A program made the translations under genes and the position numbers. From positions 1 through 64,000 of the forward strand of contig NZ_JARXXA010000004.1 of NCBI RefSeq assembly GCF_029892785.1: a stretch of DNA of 64,000 nucleotides, read 5' to 3'. Position 1 is the first letter of the stretch. Each line of letters begins with the position of its first letter. The DNA is from Parabacteroides sp. PH5-46. GTDB taxonomy: Bacteria > Bacteroidota > Bacteroidia > Bacteroidales > Tannerellaceae. Below are positions 44,179 to 53,384 of the stretch, one piece after another. The notes beneath the pieces were generated by a model that made no database searches, was not told the DNA's origin, and saw only the letters and a list, made by a program, of their open reading frames with translations.

Positions 44179-46866
44179 ATGAAGGTTTCATTTAATATTA
44201 ATTACTATACTGTCTGGGGGCAGAAGCTGTACATCGTAGGTTCTATACCTGAGCTTGGCGCCTGGGAAACTGCATTTGCCAAAGAGATGAATTATACGGG
44301 AGATGGAAATTGGCAATTACAGTTAGACTTGCCGGATAAGACCAAATCCATAGAATACAAGTATTTCTTACGGGTGGATGATCAGCAAATTTTCGAAGAA
44401 TGGGAAAGAAATCATCAGGCAATATTAAATGAAAATTCTGAGTTGTATACGTTTTATGATTGTTGGCTAACCCGTCCGGCAAACATTGCTTTCTATTCTT
44501 CTGCTTTCACAAAGAGTTTATTAGCTCATCCGTGTGTTCCATGCGTGAAAGAGGTGAAGAAGGGTAGAAAGCTGATGATCAAAGTATCGGCGCCACGTGT
44601 CGAGAAAGGTCAAAGTCTTGCTGTTGCCGGAAATCAAGCCTGTCTGGGGAATTGGTATCCGGAGCAAGCGCTTATCATGAGTTGTGAGCATTTTCCCGAG
44701 TGGCAGATCGTTATAGATGCAGAGGAGATCACTTTCCCCTTGGAATATAAGTTTCTGGTATTGGATACGGAAACGCGCGATCTCTGTTATTGGGAAGCAG
44801 GTGATAATCGTGTATTGGATGTGTCTTTTCAAGAGAAAAGAGAAACAGTCTGTTATTCCGGACTCTATTTGAGGGAAGAACTTCCTCCATGGAAAACGGC
44901 AGGTACTGTGATACCCGTTTTCTCCTTGCGCTCGGAAAAGAGCTTTGGGGTTGGAGACTTGGGTGATCTCAAGTTGTTTATCGACTGGATAAAAAAGACC
45001 AACCAACGGATTATACAAGTCTTGCCTGTTAATGACACAACGGTTACACATACCTGGAAAGACTCGTATCCCTACAGCGCCATCACCATATACGCATTAC
45101 ATCCTATGTATGTGGATTTGTCGTGGATGGGGAGCATAAACGATAAGAAAAAAGCTACTTTTTTCAGGAAAAAACAAAAAGAACTTAATGCGAAAGAGAC
45201 TGTGGATTACGAAGCAGTCCTTAAATATAAGCAAGAGTACTGCCGGCTTTTCTTTGAGCAGGAAGGCAAGCTTTTGTTGCAAACGAAAGAATATAAAACG
45301 TTTTTTGCCGAGAATTCCCACTGGCTCGCTCCTTACGCGGTTTACTGCTATTTTAGGGATAAATACAACACAACAGATTTTACGCTTTGGGGCGATGATG
45401 CCATTTACAACAAAGCACGTATAGACCGCTTATGTAAGGAAGGTACCGACGCCTGGGATGAAATCTCATTCATATTCTTCCTGCAATATGTTTTGCATAC
45501 CCAGTTCAAGGCTGTTTCTGATTACGCCCGGGAAAATGGAGTAGTATTAAAAGGAGATTTGCCCATCGGAGTGAATCGGGATAGTGTTGAAGTTTGGACG
45601 GAACCTCAATATTTCAACATGTCAGGACAATCGGGTGCTCCACCGGATGATTTTTCTGACATTGGACAGAACTGGAAATTCCCTACGTATAATTGGGGAC
45701 GGATGGAGAGTGATGATTATACCTGGTGGAGAAAACGTTTCTCAAAGTTGGGTGATTATTTTGATAGCTTTCGTATCGATCATATTTTAGGCTTTTTCCG
45801 TATATGGGAGATCCCTTGTGAATATATACAGGGCTTATGTGGACATTTCAGCCCGGCTCTTCCTTTGTCAAAGGATGAAATTAAGCAATATGGTGTCTTG
45901 TTTAATGAAGCTCGTTTTACAACTCCTCATATTAACAAAGAGTATCTTTCTGAATTGTTTGGCGATCTGGCTGATGAGGTAGAGAACTACTATCTGGCTC
46001 AGTCGTCTTCACAGCATTATGTGTTAAAACCTTTTTGCGATACACAAAGTAAAATAGAAAAGCTACTGGGCAAGGATAATGACGAGAAGTTCATGCGTAT
46101 TAAAAACGGCCTGTATACCATCGCTAATGAGGTACTGTTTTTGCGTGACCCGTATAAGACCGATTGTTTCCATCCTCGTATTCTGGCTAACAAGTCATAC
46201 CTGTATCGTGAGTTGAGTGCGAATGACAGATACGCATTCGATCATTTGTATTGGGACTTTTTCTATCACCGGCATAATAACTTCTGGAAACTTCAGGCAT
46301 TTAAGCGGCTGACTCCTTTGATAGCTTCCACGCAAATGTTGGTTTGCGGCGAAGACTTGGGGATGATTCCCGAATCGGTACCGGATGTGATGAACAAGTT
46401 GCAGATATTAAGCCTGGAGATTGAGCGGATGCCTAAAACTTCTAACCGCGAATTTGCGGATTTGCAGCATCTGCCTTATCTGTCTGTTTGTACAACATCT
46501 ACACACGATATGTCACCTCTGAGAAGCTGGTGGAAAGAAGACAAGGATAAGATACAACGCTATTATAATGATGTACTACACCGCCCGGGAGAAGCACCGA
46601 CGGAATGTACGTCGGATATAGCCCGACAAATTATAGAAAATCATTTGAATGCTCCGTCAATGCTTGTGATTCTTCCCTTGCAAGATTGGTTTGCCACAGA
46701 TGATACCCTTAAGCGAAAAGATTATGAGGCCGAGCGTATAAATATACCTGCTAACCCACATCACTATTGGTGCTATCGTATGCATATCACAATAGAAGAT
46801 TTAATGAAGGCCGATGGTTTGAGAGAAAAGGTGGTTTCCTTAATAGAGAAAAGCGGAAGAAAATAG
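44179..46866 (+). CDS. malQ: 4-alpha-glucanotransferase (GH77) with two N-terminal starch-binding domains
   Basis: This 895-aa cytosolic enzyme disproportionates maltodextrins. Two CBM20-type modules come first (residues ~1-105, with LYIVGSIPELGAWE; and ~125-230, with LAVAGNQACLGNWYPE). The GH77 barrel follows: the nucleophile aspartate in SFRIDHILGFFR, the acid/base glutamate in VCGEDLGMIP and the third carboxylate in TSTHDMSPLRSWW. The length matches the plant DPE2 type, which acts on branched polysaccharide. It has no signal peptide. It fits functionally with the glucan operon at 56853-61394. Confidence 0.95.
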   Translation: MKVSFNINYYTVWGQKLYIVGSIPELGAWETAFAKEMNYTGDGNWQLQLDLPDKTKSIEYKYFLRVDDQQIFEEWERNHQAILNENSELYTFYDCWLTRPANIAFYSSAFTKSLLAHPCVPCVKEVKKGRKLMIKVSAPRVEKGQSLAVAGNQACLGNWYPEQALIMSCEHFPEWQIVIDAEEITFPLEYKFLVLDTETRDLCYWEAGDNRVLDVSFQEKRETVCYSGLYLREELPPWKTAGTVIPVFSLRSEKSFGVGDLGDLKLFIDWIKKTNQRIIQVLPVNDTTVTHTWKDSYPYSAITIYALHPMYVDLSWMGSINDKKKATFFRKKQKELNAKETVDYEAVLKYKQEYCRLFFEQEGKLLLQTKEYKTFFAENSHWLAPYAVYCYFRDKYNTTDFTLWGDDAIYNKARIDRLCKEGTDAWDEISFIFFLQYVLHTQFKAVSDYARENGVVLKGDLPIGVNRDSVEVWTEPQYFNMSGQSGAPPDDFSDIGQNWKFPTYNWGRMESDDYTWWRKRFSKLGDYFDSFRIDHILGFFRIWEIPCEYIQGLCGHFSPALPLSKDEIKQYGVLFNEARFTTPHINKEYLSELFGDLADEVENYYLAQSSSQHYVLKPFCDTQSKIEKLLGKDNDEKFMRIKNGLYTIANEVLFLRDPYKTDCFHPRILANKSYLYRELSANDRYAFDHLYWDFFYHRHNNFWKLQAFKRLTPLIASTQMLVCGEDLGMIPESVPDVMNKLQILSLEIERMPKTSNREFADLQHLPYLSVCTTSTHDMSPLRSWWKEDKDKIQRYYNDVLHRPGEAPTECTSDIARQIIENHLNAPSMLVILPLQDWFATDDTLKRKDYEAERINIPANPHHYWCYRMHITIEDLMKADGLREKVVSLIEKSGRK

Positions 46867-46917
46867 ATTCAGAACTATTGCTCCGTTTTTCGGTGTGGCC
46901 TTCAATCAATCTACTGC

Positions 46918-47286
46918 TTATGCATTCTTGTCTTCAGAAGGTAGCATGTTACATACTCCGCTGAACTTGGCATTCGGTTCTATTTCCAATGTCTGGGCGT
47001 AGATGTCACCTGTTACAATAGACGATGCCTTAAGTACCAAAGCACCGCTGGTACGAATACTACCTACCACTGTACCTAGAATTTCTGCATTGACAGAAAC
47101 GATATCTCCGTCGATATGTCCTTTCGGACCGATCACTATCTTTGCAGCACAATTAATGTTACCTTCTACTCTACCATTTAACCGGAAATCTCCATCGGTA
47201 ATAATATCTCCTTTTACAGTTGTTCCAACACCCAATATGTTATGCAATGCATTTGAAGGAGCATCATCTTTAAATTTAATTCTCAT
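46918..47286 (-). CDS. Bactofilin family protein
   Basis: This protein of about 122 aa is built almost entirely of a short beta-helical repeat (VGTTVKGDIITDGDFRLNGR, VEGNINCAAKIVIGPKGHID, GDIVSVNAEILGTVVGSIRT). It has the polymer-forming core of bactofilins, cytoskeletal scaffolds placed at the membrane. I start at 47286 (MRIKFKDDAPS) because the upstream in-frame ATG would lie close to the transcription start. It is divergent from folB, with overlapping promoters. Confidence 0.88.
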   Translation of the reverse strand: MRIKFKDDAPSNALHNILGVGTTVKGDIITDGDFRLNGRVEGNINCAAKIVIGPKGHIDGDIVSVNAEILGTVVGSIRTSGALVLKASSIVTGDIYAQTLEIEPNAKFSGVCNMLPSEDKNA

Positions 47287-47320
47287 AAGAATATATTGTT
47301 GTATAATTTGCGACAAAGTG

Positions 47321-47342
47321 CAAATATAAAATTATATTTTTG
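47321..47342. promoter_or_regulatory. Back-to-back -7 elements of bactofilin and folB
   Basis: TATATTTG on the minus strand (47328-47321) and TATTTTTG on the plus strand (47335-47342) are only 6 bp apart. Polymerases at the two promoters should exclude each other. TTTG at 47307-47310 could be the plus-strand -33. Confidence 0.6.
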
Positions 47343-47388
47343 CAGTCTGGGATTCTTTTCTGACTTTTAGCAATTAAATACATAAAAT

Positions 47389-47751
47389 ATGGTTTTCAAG
47401 ATAGAATTGAGGGATATGAAATTTTATGCGTACCATGGGGTTTTACCTCAGGAAACACGCGTAGGCAATTATTTCACAGTCAGTCTTCTCTTGGAAGCTC
47501 CTTTAGGCAATGCTGTGCAGACCGACGATCTGGAAGATACGATTAATTATGCTGCGGTGTATGAGCTTGTAAAAAAAGAAATGCTTATTCCTTCCAAGCT
47601 GCTGGAGCATGCGGCAGGACGTATACTCCATTCTTTAAAGGAGCATTTCCCCCAGATAACAGCTATTGAAGTATCTCTTTCCAAACTAAACCCACCTCTG
47701 GGAGGAGAAGTTTACAGCGCATCTGTTATTCTTAGGGAAGTTTTCTCTTAA
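47389..47751 (+). CDS. folB: Dihydroneopterin aldolase
   Basis: This 120-aa enzyme cleaves dihydroneopterin in folate synthesis. It is recognisable by KFYAYHGVLPQETRVGNYFT, the active-site tyrosine segment, and by VEVSLSKLNPPLGGEV-like C-terminal residues (AIEVSLSKLNPPLGGEVYSA). The length is that of the family. It is upstream of the hydrogenase gene, which has its own -7 element. Confidence 0.95.
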   Translation: MVFKIELRDMKFYAYHGVLPQETRVGNYFTVSLLLEAPLGNAVQTDDLEDTINYAAVYELVKKEMLIPSKLLEHAAGRILHSLKEHFPQITAIEVSLSKLNPPLGGEVYSASVILREVFS

Positions 47752-47769
47752 TTTGTGCCCAACTTTCTC

Positions 47770-47777
47770 TATCTTTG
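47770..47777 (+). promoter_or_regulatory. -7 element for the [FeFe] hydrogenase gene
   Basis: TATCTTTG is a perfect TAnnTTTG match 30 bp before the ATG at 47808. Confidence 0.55.
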
Positions 47778-47807
47778 CAGCTTTTTAAACACAAATGAAG
47801 ATTCATA

Positions 47808-49244
47808 ATGGCATTTACCAATAATGTAATGATCGTTCGCCATTCTTTGTTGGCGCGATTGGTTAAACTGTGGAAAGAGAATCGCCTGTTGGCAGAAATA
47901 GACCGTTTACCTATAGAGTTATCCCCCAGAAAATCAAAAGTGATCGGACGCTGCTGTGTTCATAAGGAACGTGCCGTCTGGAAATATAAGACACTCCCTT
48001 TGTTAGGCTTTGATATGCAAGACGAAGAAGACGAGCTGACGCCGCTATCAGAGTATGCAAAGCGTGCCTTGTTCCGTTCGGAAAACAAGAAGGAGAATCT
48101 GTTATGTGTCATTGATGAGGCTTGCTCGTCCTGCGTGCAGGCTAATTATGTTATAACCAATCTTTGCCGGGGATGTGTGGCTCGTAGCTGTTACATGAAT
48201 TGTCCGAAAGAGTCTATCCGTTTCAATAAGAACGGGCAGGCAGAGATAGACCATGATACGTGTATCAGTTGCGGAAAGTGCCAGGTTAGTTGTCCTTACC
48301 ATGCGATTGTATATATACCGATTCCCTGTGAGGAAGTTTGCCCGGTAAAAGCTATTACTAAAGATGAATACGGAATAGAGCATATCGATGAGTCGAAATG
48401 TATATATTGTGGCAAATGTATTAATGCCTGCCCGTTCGGTGCTATCTTTGAAATCTCACAAGTATTTGATGTCTTGCAGCGCCTGAGGGATAAGGAGCCA
48501 ACGGTAGCTATTGTGGCTCCGGCCATATTGGCTCAGTTCAGCGCTCCTGTAGAGCAGGTGTACGGAGCTATTAAAGAGATGGGATTTGTAGAGGTTATAG
48601 AGGTAGCTCAAGGGGCTATGGAGACAACCCGCCGGGAAGCTGAAGAACTGAAAGAAAAGATGCATGAAGGACAAGCTTTCATGACTACCAGTTGCTGTCC
48701 TTCCTATACCCAGTTGGCAGAGAAGCATATCCCCGACTTGAAGAAGTATATTTCAACCACCGCTTCCCCTATGTATTATACAGCCCAGATAGCGAAGGAA
48801 AAATACCCCGATGCCCATATTGTGTTTATAGGCCCTTGCGTAGCCAAGCGTAAAGAGGTAAAGATGGATAATCTTGTTGATTATACATTAACGTTTGAAG
48901 AAATCGGTTCTATATTCAACGGATTGGATATTAAACTGGAAACAACCAAACCCTTCTCTGTATTATATACATCCGTGCGTGAAGCACATGGGTTTGCACA
49001 AAGCGGAGGGGTGATTAATGCCGTGAAAGTATATCTGAATGATGAGAGCGTTAATGCCGTACAGGTAGCCAATCTAACGAAGAAGAATGTGGCATTGCTA
49101 AGGGCGTATGCCAAGACAGGAAAAGCTCCGGCTCAGTTTATCGAGGTTATGGCTTGCGAAGGTGGCTGTGTGACGGGACCTTGTACGTATAGTGACAAAC
49201 AAAGCGGGCAAAAGCAGTTGACAAAAGAACTCACAAAACTTTAA
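47808..49244 (+). CDS. Monomeric [FeFe] hydrogenase, group B type
   Basis: This 478-aa cytosolic iron-sulfur enzyme oxidises or makes H2. Cysteine-rich N-terminal clusters are CSSCVQANYVITNLCRGCVA, CISCGKCQVSCP and CIYCGKCINACPFGA. H-cluster motifs are L1 TTSCCPSY, L2 TASPMYYTAQ and L3 EVMACEGGCVTGPC. L2 and L3 differ from the classical group A forms and match the group B monomers of anaerobic Bacteroidetes. No HydE/F/G maturases are in the window, so they must be elsewhere if the enzyme is active. It is followed after 28 bp by marC. Confidence 0.92.
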   Translation: MAFTNNVMIVRHSLLARLVKLWKENRLLAEIDRLPIELSPRKSKVIGRCCVHKERAVWKYKTLPLLGFDMQDEEDELTPLSEYAKRALFRSENKKENLLCVIDEACSSCVQANYVITNLCRGCVARSCYMNCPKESIRFNKNGQAEIDHDTCISCGKCQVSCPYHAIVYIPIPCEEVCPVKAITKDEYGIEHIDESKCIYCGKCINACPFGAIFEISQVFDVLQRLRDKEPTVAIVAPAILAQFSAPVEQVYGAIKEMGFVEVIEVAQGAMETTRREAEELKEKMHEGQAFMTTSCCPSYTQLAEKHIPDLKKYISTTASPMYYTAQIAKEKYPDAHIVFIGPCVAKRKEVKMDNLVDYTLTFEEIGSIFNGLDIKLETTKPFSVLYTSVREAHGFAQSGGVINAVKVYLNDESVNAVQVANLTKKNVALLRAYAKTGKAPAQFIEVMACEGGCVTGPCTYSDKQSGQKQLTKELTKL

Positions 49245-49272
49245 ATAATCCATTCACTTAAAAACGGCAAGT

Positions 49273-49923
49273 ATGGACACATTATTACCTTACGCATTAC
49301 TATGTTTTACGTCTTTTTTTACATTGACGAATCCATTGGGTACAATGCCTGTCTTTCTGACGATGACCGACGGCATGTCGCACAACGAACGTAAGAATAT
49401 TGTTAAGCGGGCAACGATTGCATCTTTCGTCACACTGTTGATCTTTACCTTTTCAGGACAATTTCTCTTTAAGTTTTTTGGCATTTCCACAAATGGTTTT
49501 CGTATCGCCGGAGGTATCATTATTTTCACCATAGGATATGATATGCTTCAGGCACGTATAGCCAAAGCAAAGCTGAAAGACGATGAAATAAAGAAGTATG
49601 TGAACGATATTTCGATCACCCCCTTGGCGATCCCGATGCTTTGCGGGCCCGGGGCGATAGCCAATGGTATTATGTTGATGGAGGATGCCGATACACTTCT
49701 GAAGAAAGGAATCCTTATTGGCACCATAGCGTTAGTTTATTCGCTTACATTCGTCATACTGAGAGCCTCTACCCGTTTATTGAAGATTCTGGGCGAAACA
49801 GGAAATAATGTGATGATGCGCTTAATGGGATTAATATTGATGGTAATAGCTGTAGAGTGTTTTGTAAGCGGTCTTCGTCCGATCATGATAGATATCCTGC
49901 AACAAGCAAACGCAAGCCTATGA
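49273..49923 (+). CDS. MarC family integral membrane protein
   Basis: This 216-aa protein has six hydrophobic segments, the MarC start (ALLCFTSFFTLTNPLGTMPV) and the central SITPLAIPMLCGPGAIANGI. Family members are poorly understood transport-like proteins; the old link to multidrug resistance is not supported for E. coli MarC. It overlaps the HAD gene by 4 bp (ATGA), so the two are coupled. Confidence 0.92.
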   Translation: MDTLLPYALLCFTSFFTLTNPLGTMPVFLTMTDGMSHNERKNIVKRATIASFVTLLIFTFSGQFLFKFFGISTNGFRIAGGIIIFTIGYDMLQARIAKAKLKDDEIKKYVNDISITPLAIPMLCGPGAIANGIMLMEDADTLLKKGILIGTIALVYSLTFVILRASTRLLKILGETGNNVMMRLMGLILMVIAVECFVSGLRPIMIDILQQANASL

Positions 49924-50612
49924 TGCGGAATATTAAAGTGATTGGTTTTGACGCAGATGATACACTTTGGGTAAACGAGCCGTATTTCAAGGATACGGAG
50001 ATGCGGTTTCGCGAATTATTGTCTCCTTATATGGACGGAGAGGCCGCTTCGGCTGAATTGTTCCGTACCGAGATGCAGAATATGCCTTTATACGGCTATG
50101 GCGTTAAGGCGTTTATCCTTTCTGTCCTTGAGACTGCCATCCGTATTTCGTCGAAAAAGATTTCTCCGGAGGTTATAGAACAGCTTATACAGATAGGGAA
50201 GGAGCAATTGATGCGTCCGGTAGAATTGCTGGACGGGGTAGAGGAAACCTTGAATGCCCTTGTGGGGCGCTACCGCCTGATACTTGTTACAAAAGGCGAC
50301 TTGCTGGACCAGGAACAAAAGCTACGCCGTTCCGGCTTGGAACACCTTTTCCATCATGTAGAAATAATGAGTGATAAAACAGAGAAAGAGTACAAACAAC
50401 TGTTGAATCATATAGACGTTCGCCCCGAGGAGTTTCTGATGATCGGCAACTCCGTACGTTCCGATATCCTTCCGCCACTTGCTTTAGGCTGTCATGCTAT
50501 CCATGTCCCTTTCCACATTACCTGGGAACACGAATTGGTAGACGAGTCGCCCTCGCATACCCAATTTCACACCGTAGATAGCCTGTGGGATATCATTCCC
50601 TTATTGCCGTAG
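49920..50612 (+). CDS. HAD-superfamily hydrolase
   Basis: This protein of about 230 aa is a phosphatase with motif I GFDADDTLW, motif II VTKGD, a lysine near KTEKEYKQ and motif IV MIGNSVRSDILPPLALG. A helical cap lies between motifs I and II, as in phosphoglycolate or haloacid dehalogenase types. The substrate is unknown. I use the ATG at 49920 that overlaps the marC stop, because motif I then lies near the N-terminus as expected. Confidence 0.9.
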   Translation: MMRNIKVIGFDADDTLWVNEPYFKDTEMRFRELLSPYMDGEAASAELFRTEMQNMPLYGYGVKAFILSVLETAIRISSKKISPEVIEQLIQIGKEQLMRPVELLDGVEETLNALVGRYRLILVTKGDLLDQEQKLRRSGLEHLFHHVEIMSDKTEKEYKQLLNHIDVRPEEFLMIGNSVRSDILPPLALGCHAIHVPFHITWEHELVDESPSHTQFHTVDSLWDIIPLLP

Positions 50613-50662
50613 AAAAATAACTCACCTCCCAATAAAAATAGGAAACGAACAAGAAAAAATAA

Positions 50663-50691
50663 GACGTGAGCCGTTTATAAAAGCTCACGTC
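50663..50691. terminator. Bidirectional terminator between convergent genes
   Basis: GACGTGAGC / GCTCACGTC arms (50663-50671, 50683-50691) are preceded by an A-rich tract and followed by T-rich sequence. They serve the HAD gene and the convergent acyltransferase gene. Confidence 0.8.
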
Positions 50692-50706
50692 CTATTCTTT
50701 ATTCAA

Positions 50707-51816
50707 TTAGACTTTCAGGAAAATCCTTTGTTTGTACAGGAAGTATAAGAATAACCAGCAGACAGCTACGTAGCCACTTATATTTATTAAATTCCCCAGT
50801 GTTTCAGGACATTTGGCGGCAAGGCCTCCTAGGAAGAAATCCGAAATCTGGCTGAAATTAATGATTCGCTGTGCCAGGTAAATCGTGATGGAATTGAGCC
50901 CTATGATCCGGAAGAAAAACGACCAGCCGGAGTAACCTTTTACGTCGATAATATAATAGAAGAGGGCAAATAGAATCAGTGAGTAAGCTGCCAGCACACA
51001 CACGAAGGAACTGCTCCATAGTTTCTTGTTAATGGGGAATACATAGTTCCATAGCCATCCGATAAGCAAGAAGACTGCGGCAGCGATAAGCATGTAGACT
51101 ACCTTTTTATTGCCGGAGCATTTCTCGTCGGACAGCTGCACCAATTGTCCGGTAAACATCCCCAGCATAGCTGTAACAATGGCCGGTACTGTGCTTAAGA
51201 GCCCTTCGGGATCGAATATGCCTTGATTCAAACGGCCGGGTAATAACACACGGTCTACAGCCCCCACCAGATTATTTTCCAGAGAGTAAGGATCGGCTCC
51301 ATCCGGTATCAGCCATAATAGCAACCAGTAGCCCACCAAAATGACAAGAGAGATAACGATATTGATCTTCGTCTTAAAACTCACAAATAGTAATGCGGCA
51401 AACATCCAGGCCAAACCAATACGAGCCAGAACACTTGCATAACGCATGTTCTCAAAATCAAGCTTAAAAATGCCGTTGTAGACAAATCCTAGCAAGACTA
51501 AGACAATCCCCCGCTTGATTATCTTGTAGTAAATGCTTTGTTCGGTTTTGCCATGTGCGCGTTGTTTAGTCAATGAGAAGGGAAACGATATACCTGCCAC
51601 AAAAAGAAAAAGAGGGAAGATGGTATCATGGTGGGTCAGCCCGTTCCATTCAACATGTTTCATCTGGCCGGACAACCACTGCATGAGAGCAGAGTCGGGG
51701 AAGAAGTTGCACAAGGCTACAATCCAGCCGGCAAAACCCATGATAAACAACATGTCAAATCCTCTGAGAGCATCTAATGACATCAAGCGTACATCCTTTT
51801 TTTTCTGTGTTTCCAT
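50707..51816 (-). CDS. HGSNAT/NagX-like membrane acyltransferase (DUF5009 type)
   Basis: This 369-aa protein has about ten transmembrane helices. Early motifs RLMSLDALRGFDMLFIMGF and GLTHHDTIFPLFLFVAGISF are typical of heparan-alpha-glucosaminide N-acetyltransferase relatives, including the conserved histidine-containing loop. Family members acetylate amino sugars across a membrane, so a role in recycling or modifying cell-wall or host glycans is plausible. It is a single gene, divergent from the Wzi-like gene. Confidence 0.85.
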   Translation of the reverse strand: METQKKKDVRLMSLDALRGFDMLFIMGFAGWIVALCNFFPDSALMQWLSGQMKHVEWNGLTHHDTIFPLFLFVAGISFPFSLTKQRAHGKTEQSIYYKIIKRGIVLVLLGFVYNGIFKLDFENMRYASVLARIGLAWMFAALLFVSFKTKINIVISLVILVGYWLLLWLIPDGADPYSLENNLVGAVDRVLLPGRLNQGIFDPEGLLSTVPAIVTAMLGMFTGQLVQLSDEKCSGNKKVVYMLIAAAVFLLIGWLWNYVFPINKKLWSSSFVCVLAAYSLILFALFYYIIDVKGYSGWSFFFRIIGLNSITIYLAQRIINFSQISDFFLGGLAAKCPETLGNLINISGYVAVCWLFLYFLYKQRIFLKV

Positions 51817-51859
51817 TTTGTATTTGATTTATGGTGTGCAATATTATCATTTTTTTAGC

Positions 51860-51867
51860 TAAGTTTG
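51860..51867 (+). promoter_or_regulatory. -7 element for the Wzi-like gene
   Basis: TAAGTTTG is an exact TAnnTTTG match 23 bp before the ATG at 51891. It lies downstream of an earlier in-frame ATG (51831), which therefore should not be the start. Confidence 0.55.
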
Positions 51868-51890
51868 CTTCTCAAACGATAAATTCTGAT

Positions 51891-53369
51891 ATGAAAAGAG
51901 TACGCTTACCCTTTTTTAGCCTTGCATTATTATTTAGCACGTTATACGGAATGTCTCAAACGGATGTTCCCCATACTTTTTCATACAGGGTAGAGGCCTT
52001 TGGGTCGGCTGCTTCCGGAGATAATACACCTTTCTGGCAGGTTAGCAACCGTTACGGGGTGGTTCCCTTAGAAGCCGGGAATGGATACCTCAAAGCCGGC
52101 GCTTTTTATGACGGCTTGTTGGGCAACAAATTCTATTGGAGCGCAGGAACCGATCTTGTTGCATCTGCCCCTCGTTACCGGAATGTATATATTCAGCAAC
52201 TATACGCCGAAATAGGCTTTCAGGCTTTTCTTTTGAGCGTAGGAAGCAAAGAACGTTATACGTCTTTGTGGAATAAACGCTTAAGTTCCGGCGACATGGT
52301 GTTATCACCCAATGCCCGTCCGATACCGGAAATAAACCTGAGCTTTCCGGACTTTACAATTATTCCGTATACTAAAGGCTGGCTTCAGATGAAATTTGAT
52401 TTTGCGGTAGGCCGCTCTTTTGATACAGCCTATCTGGAAGATTTTGCCAATGAGGATCAACAATACAATGAAAAGACACTCTGGCATCATAAGTCGGGAT
52501 ATCTTCAGATTAAAGATACAAGAAACCGATTCCCGCTTTCTTTCGTGTTTGGCCTTCAGCATTGGGCGCAATGGGGAGGTACGTCCACGGATCCGAAGAT
52601 CGGCAAGCAACCCCAATCTTTCAAGGATCTTATTAAAATCGTAATGGGAAAAGAAGGTGGCGAAGGAGCCTCCGAAATAGATGTAGCTAATGCGCTCGGT
52701 AGCCATTCCGGTTCGTATGATTTAAAACTGGGATTTACGCAGGATCGCTGGGCGGTGCATGCGTATCATCAACGGTATCTTGACGATAAATCGGGCATGA
52801 GGCTGCAAAACGGAATGGATGGCTTGTGGGGCTTGCAACTGGATTTGAATACCTTCCCTTGGATACGTACATTTGTTGTTGAGTATCTGGAAACGCGTGA
52901 CCAATCAGGCCCGTTTCATTTCATAAGCTTTGATCATGATGAACATCCCGGACGAGGCGGCGGCAAAGACGATTATTATAACAACGGGGAGTATACTACA
53001 GGAGTCTCCTATTTCAACAGAGGTATAGGCTCTCCGATACTGCCTTCTCCGGAATATAATACCAACGGCATACTGGGCTTTAGAAATAACCGTGTGCGCG
53101 CCTGGCACTTTGGACTGGAGGGAGCTTTGAGTCCCTTGCTTGATTATCGTATTTTGCTAACCGACATGAACAGCTGGGGCACGCACGAGCGACCCTTCCT
53201 AAACAAGAAAAATGCCACCTCCGGCTTGCTGGAAGTATCTTATCACCATCCGCGCCTGCACGGCTGGCTATTTATCGGTTCATTGGCTGCCGACAAAGGA
53301 TCTATGTACGGTAAGAGCTTTGGTTTTGGTCTGAGTATCGCCAAACGGGGGGTGCTAAGTATCAGGTGA
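51891..53369 (+). CDS. Capsule assembly protein Wzi family (outer-membrane beta-barrel)
   Basis: This precursor of about 492 aa has a clear signal peptide (MKRVRLPFFSLALLFSTLYG) followed by repeating amphipathic beta strands with aromatic ends. Wzi-like features are the opening FSYRVEAFGSAASGDNTPFW and the closing strand GFGLSIAKRGVLSIR. Wzi barrels help anchor capsular polysaccharide on the surface. No polysaccharide cluster is adjacent. The promoter position and signal peptide both support the start at 51891. Confidence 0.85.
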   Translation: MKRVRLPFFSLALLFSTLYGMSQTDVPHTFSYRVEAFGSAASGDNTPFWQVSNRYGVVPLEAGNGYLKAGAFYDGLLGNKFYWSAGTDLVASAPRYRNVYIQQLYAEIGFQAFLLSVGSKERYTSLWNKRLSSGDMVLSPNARPIPEINLSFPDFTIIPYTKGWLQMKFDFAVGRSFDTAYLEDFANEDQQYNEKTLWHHKSGYLQIKDTRNRFPLSFVFGLQHWAQWGGTSTDPKIGKQPQSFKDLIKIVMGKEGGEGASEIDVANALGSHSGSYDLKLGFTQDRWAVHAYHQRYLDDKSGMRLQNGMDGLWGLQLDLNTFPWIRTFVVEYLETRDQSGPFHFISFDHDEHPGRGGGKDDYYNNGEYTTGVSYFNRGIGSPILPSPEYNTNGILGFRNNRVRAWHFGLEGALSPLLDYRILLTDMNSWGTHERPFLNKKNATSGLLEVSYHHPRLHGWLFIGSLAADKGSMYGKSFGFGLSIAKRGVLSIR

Positions 53370-53384
53370 TTACTGAAACCTAAA

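Noticed and set aside
51831-51890. N-terminal extension of the Wzi-like protein
   Set aside because: The upstream ATG lies before the -7 element, and the extension would displace the clear signal peptide.
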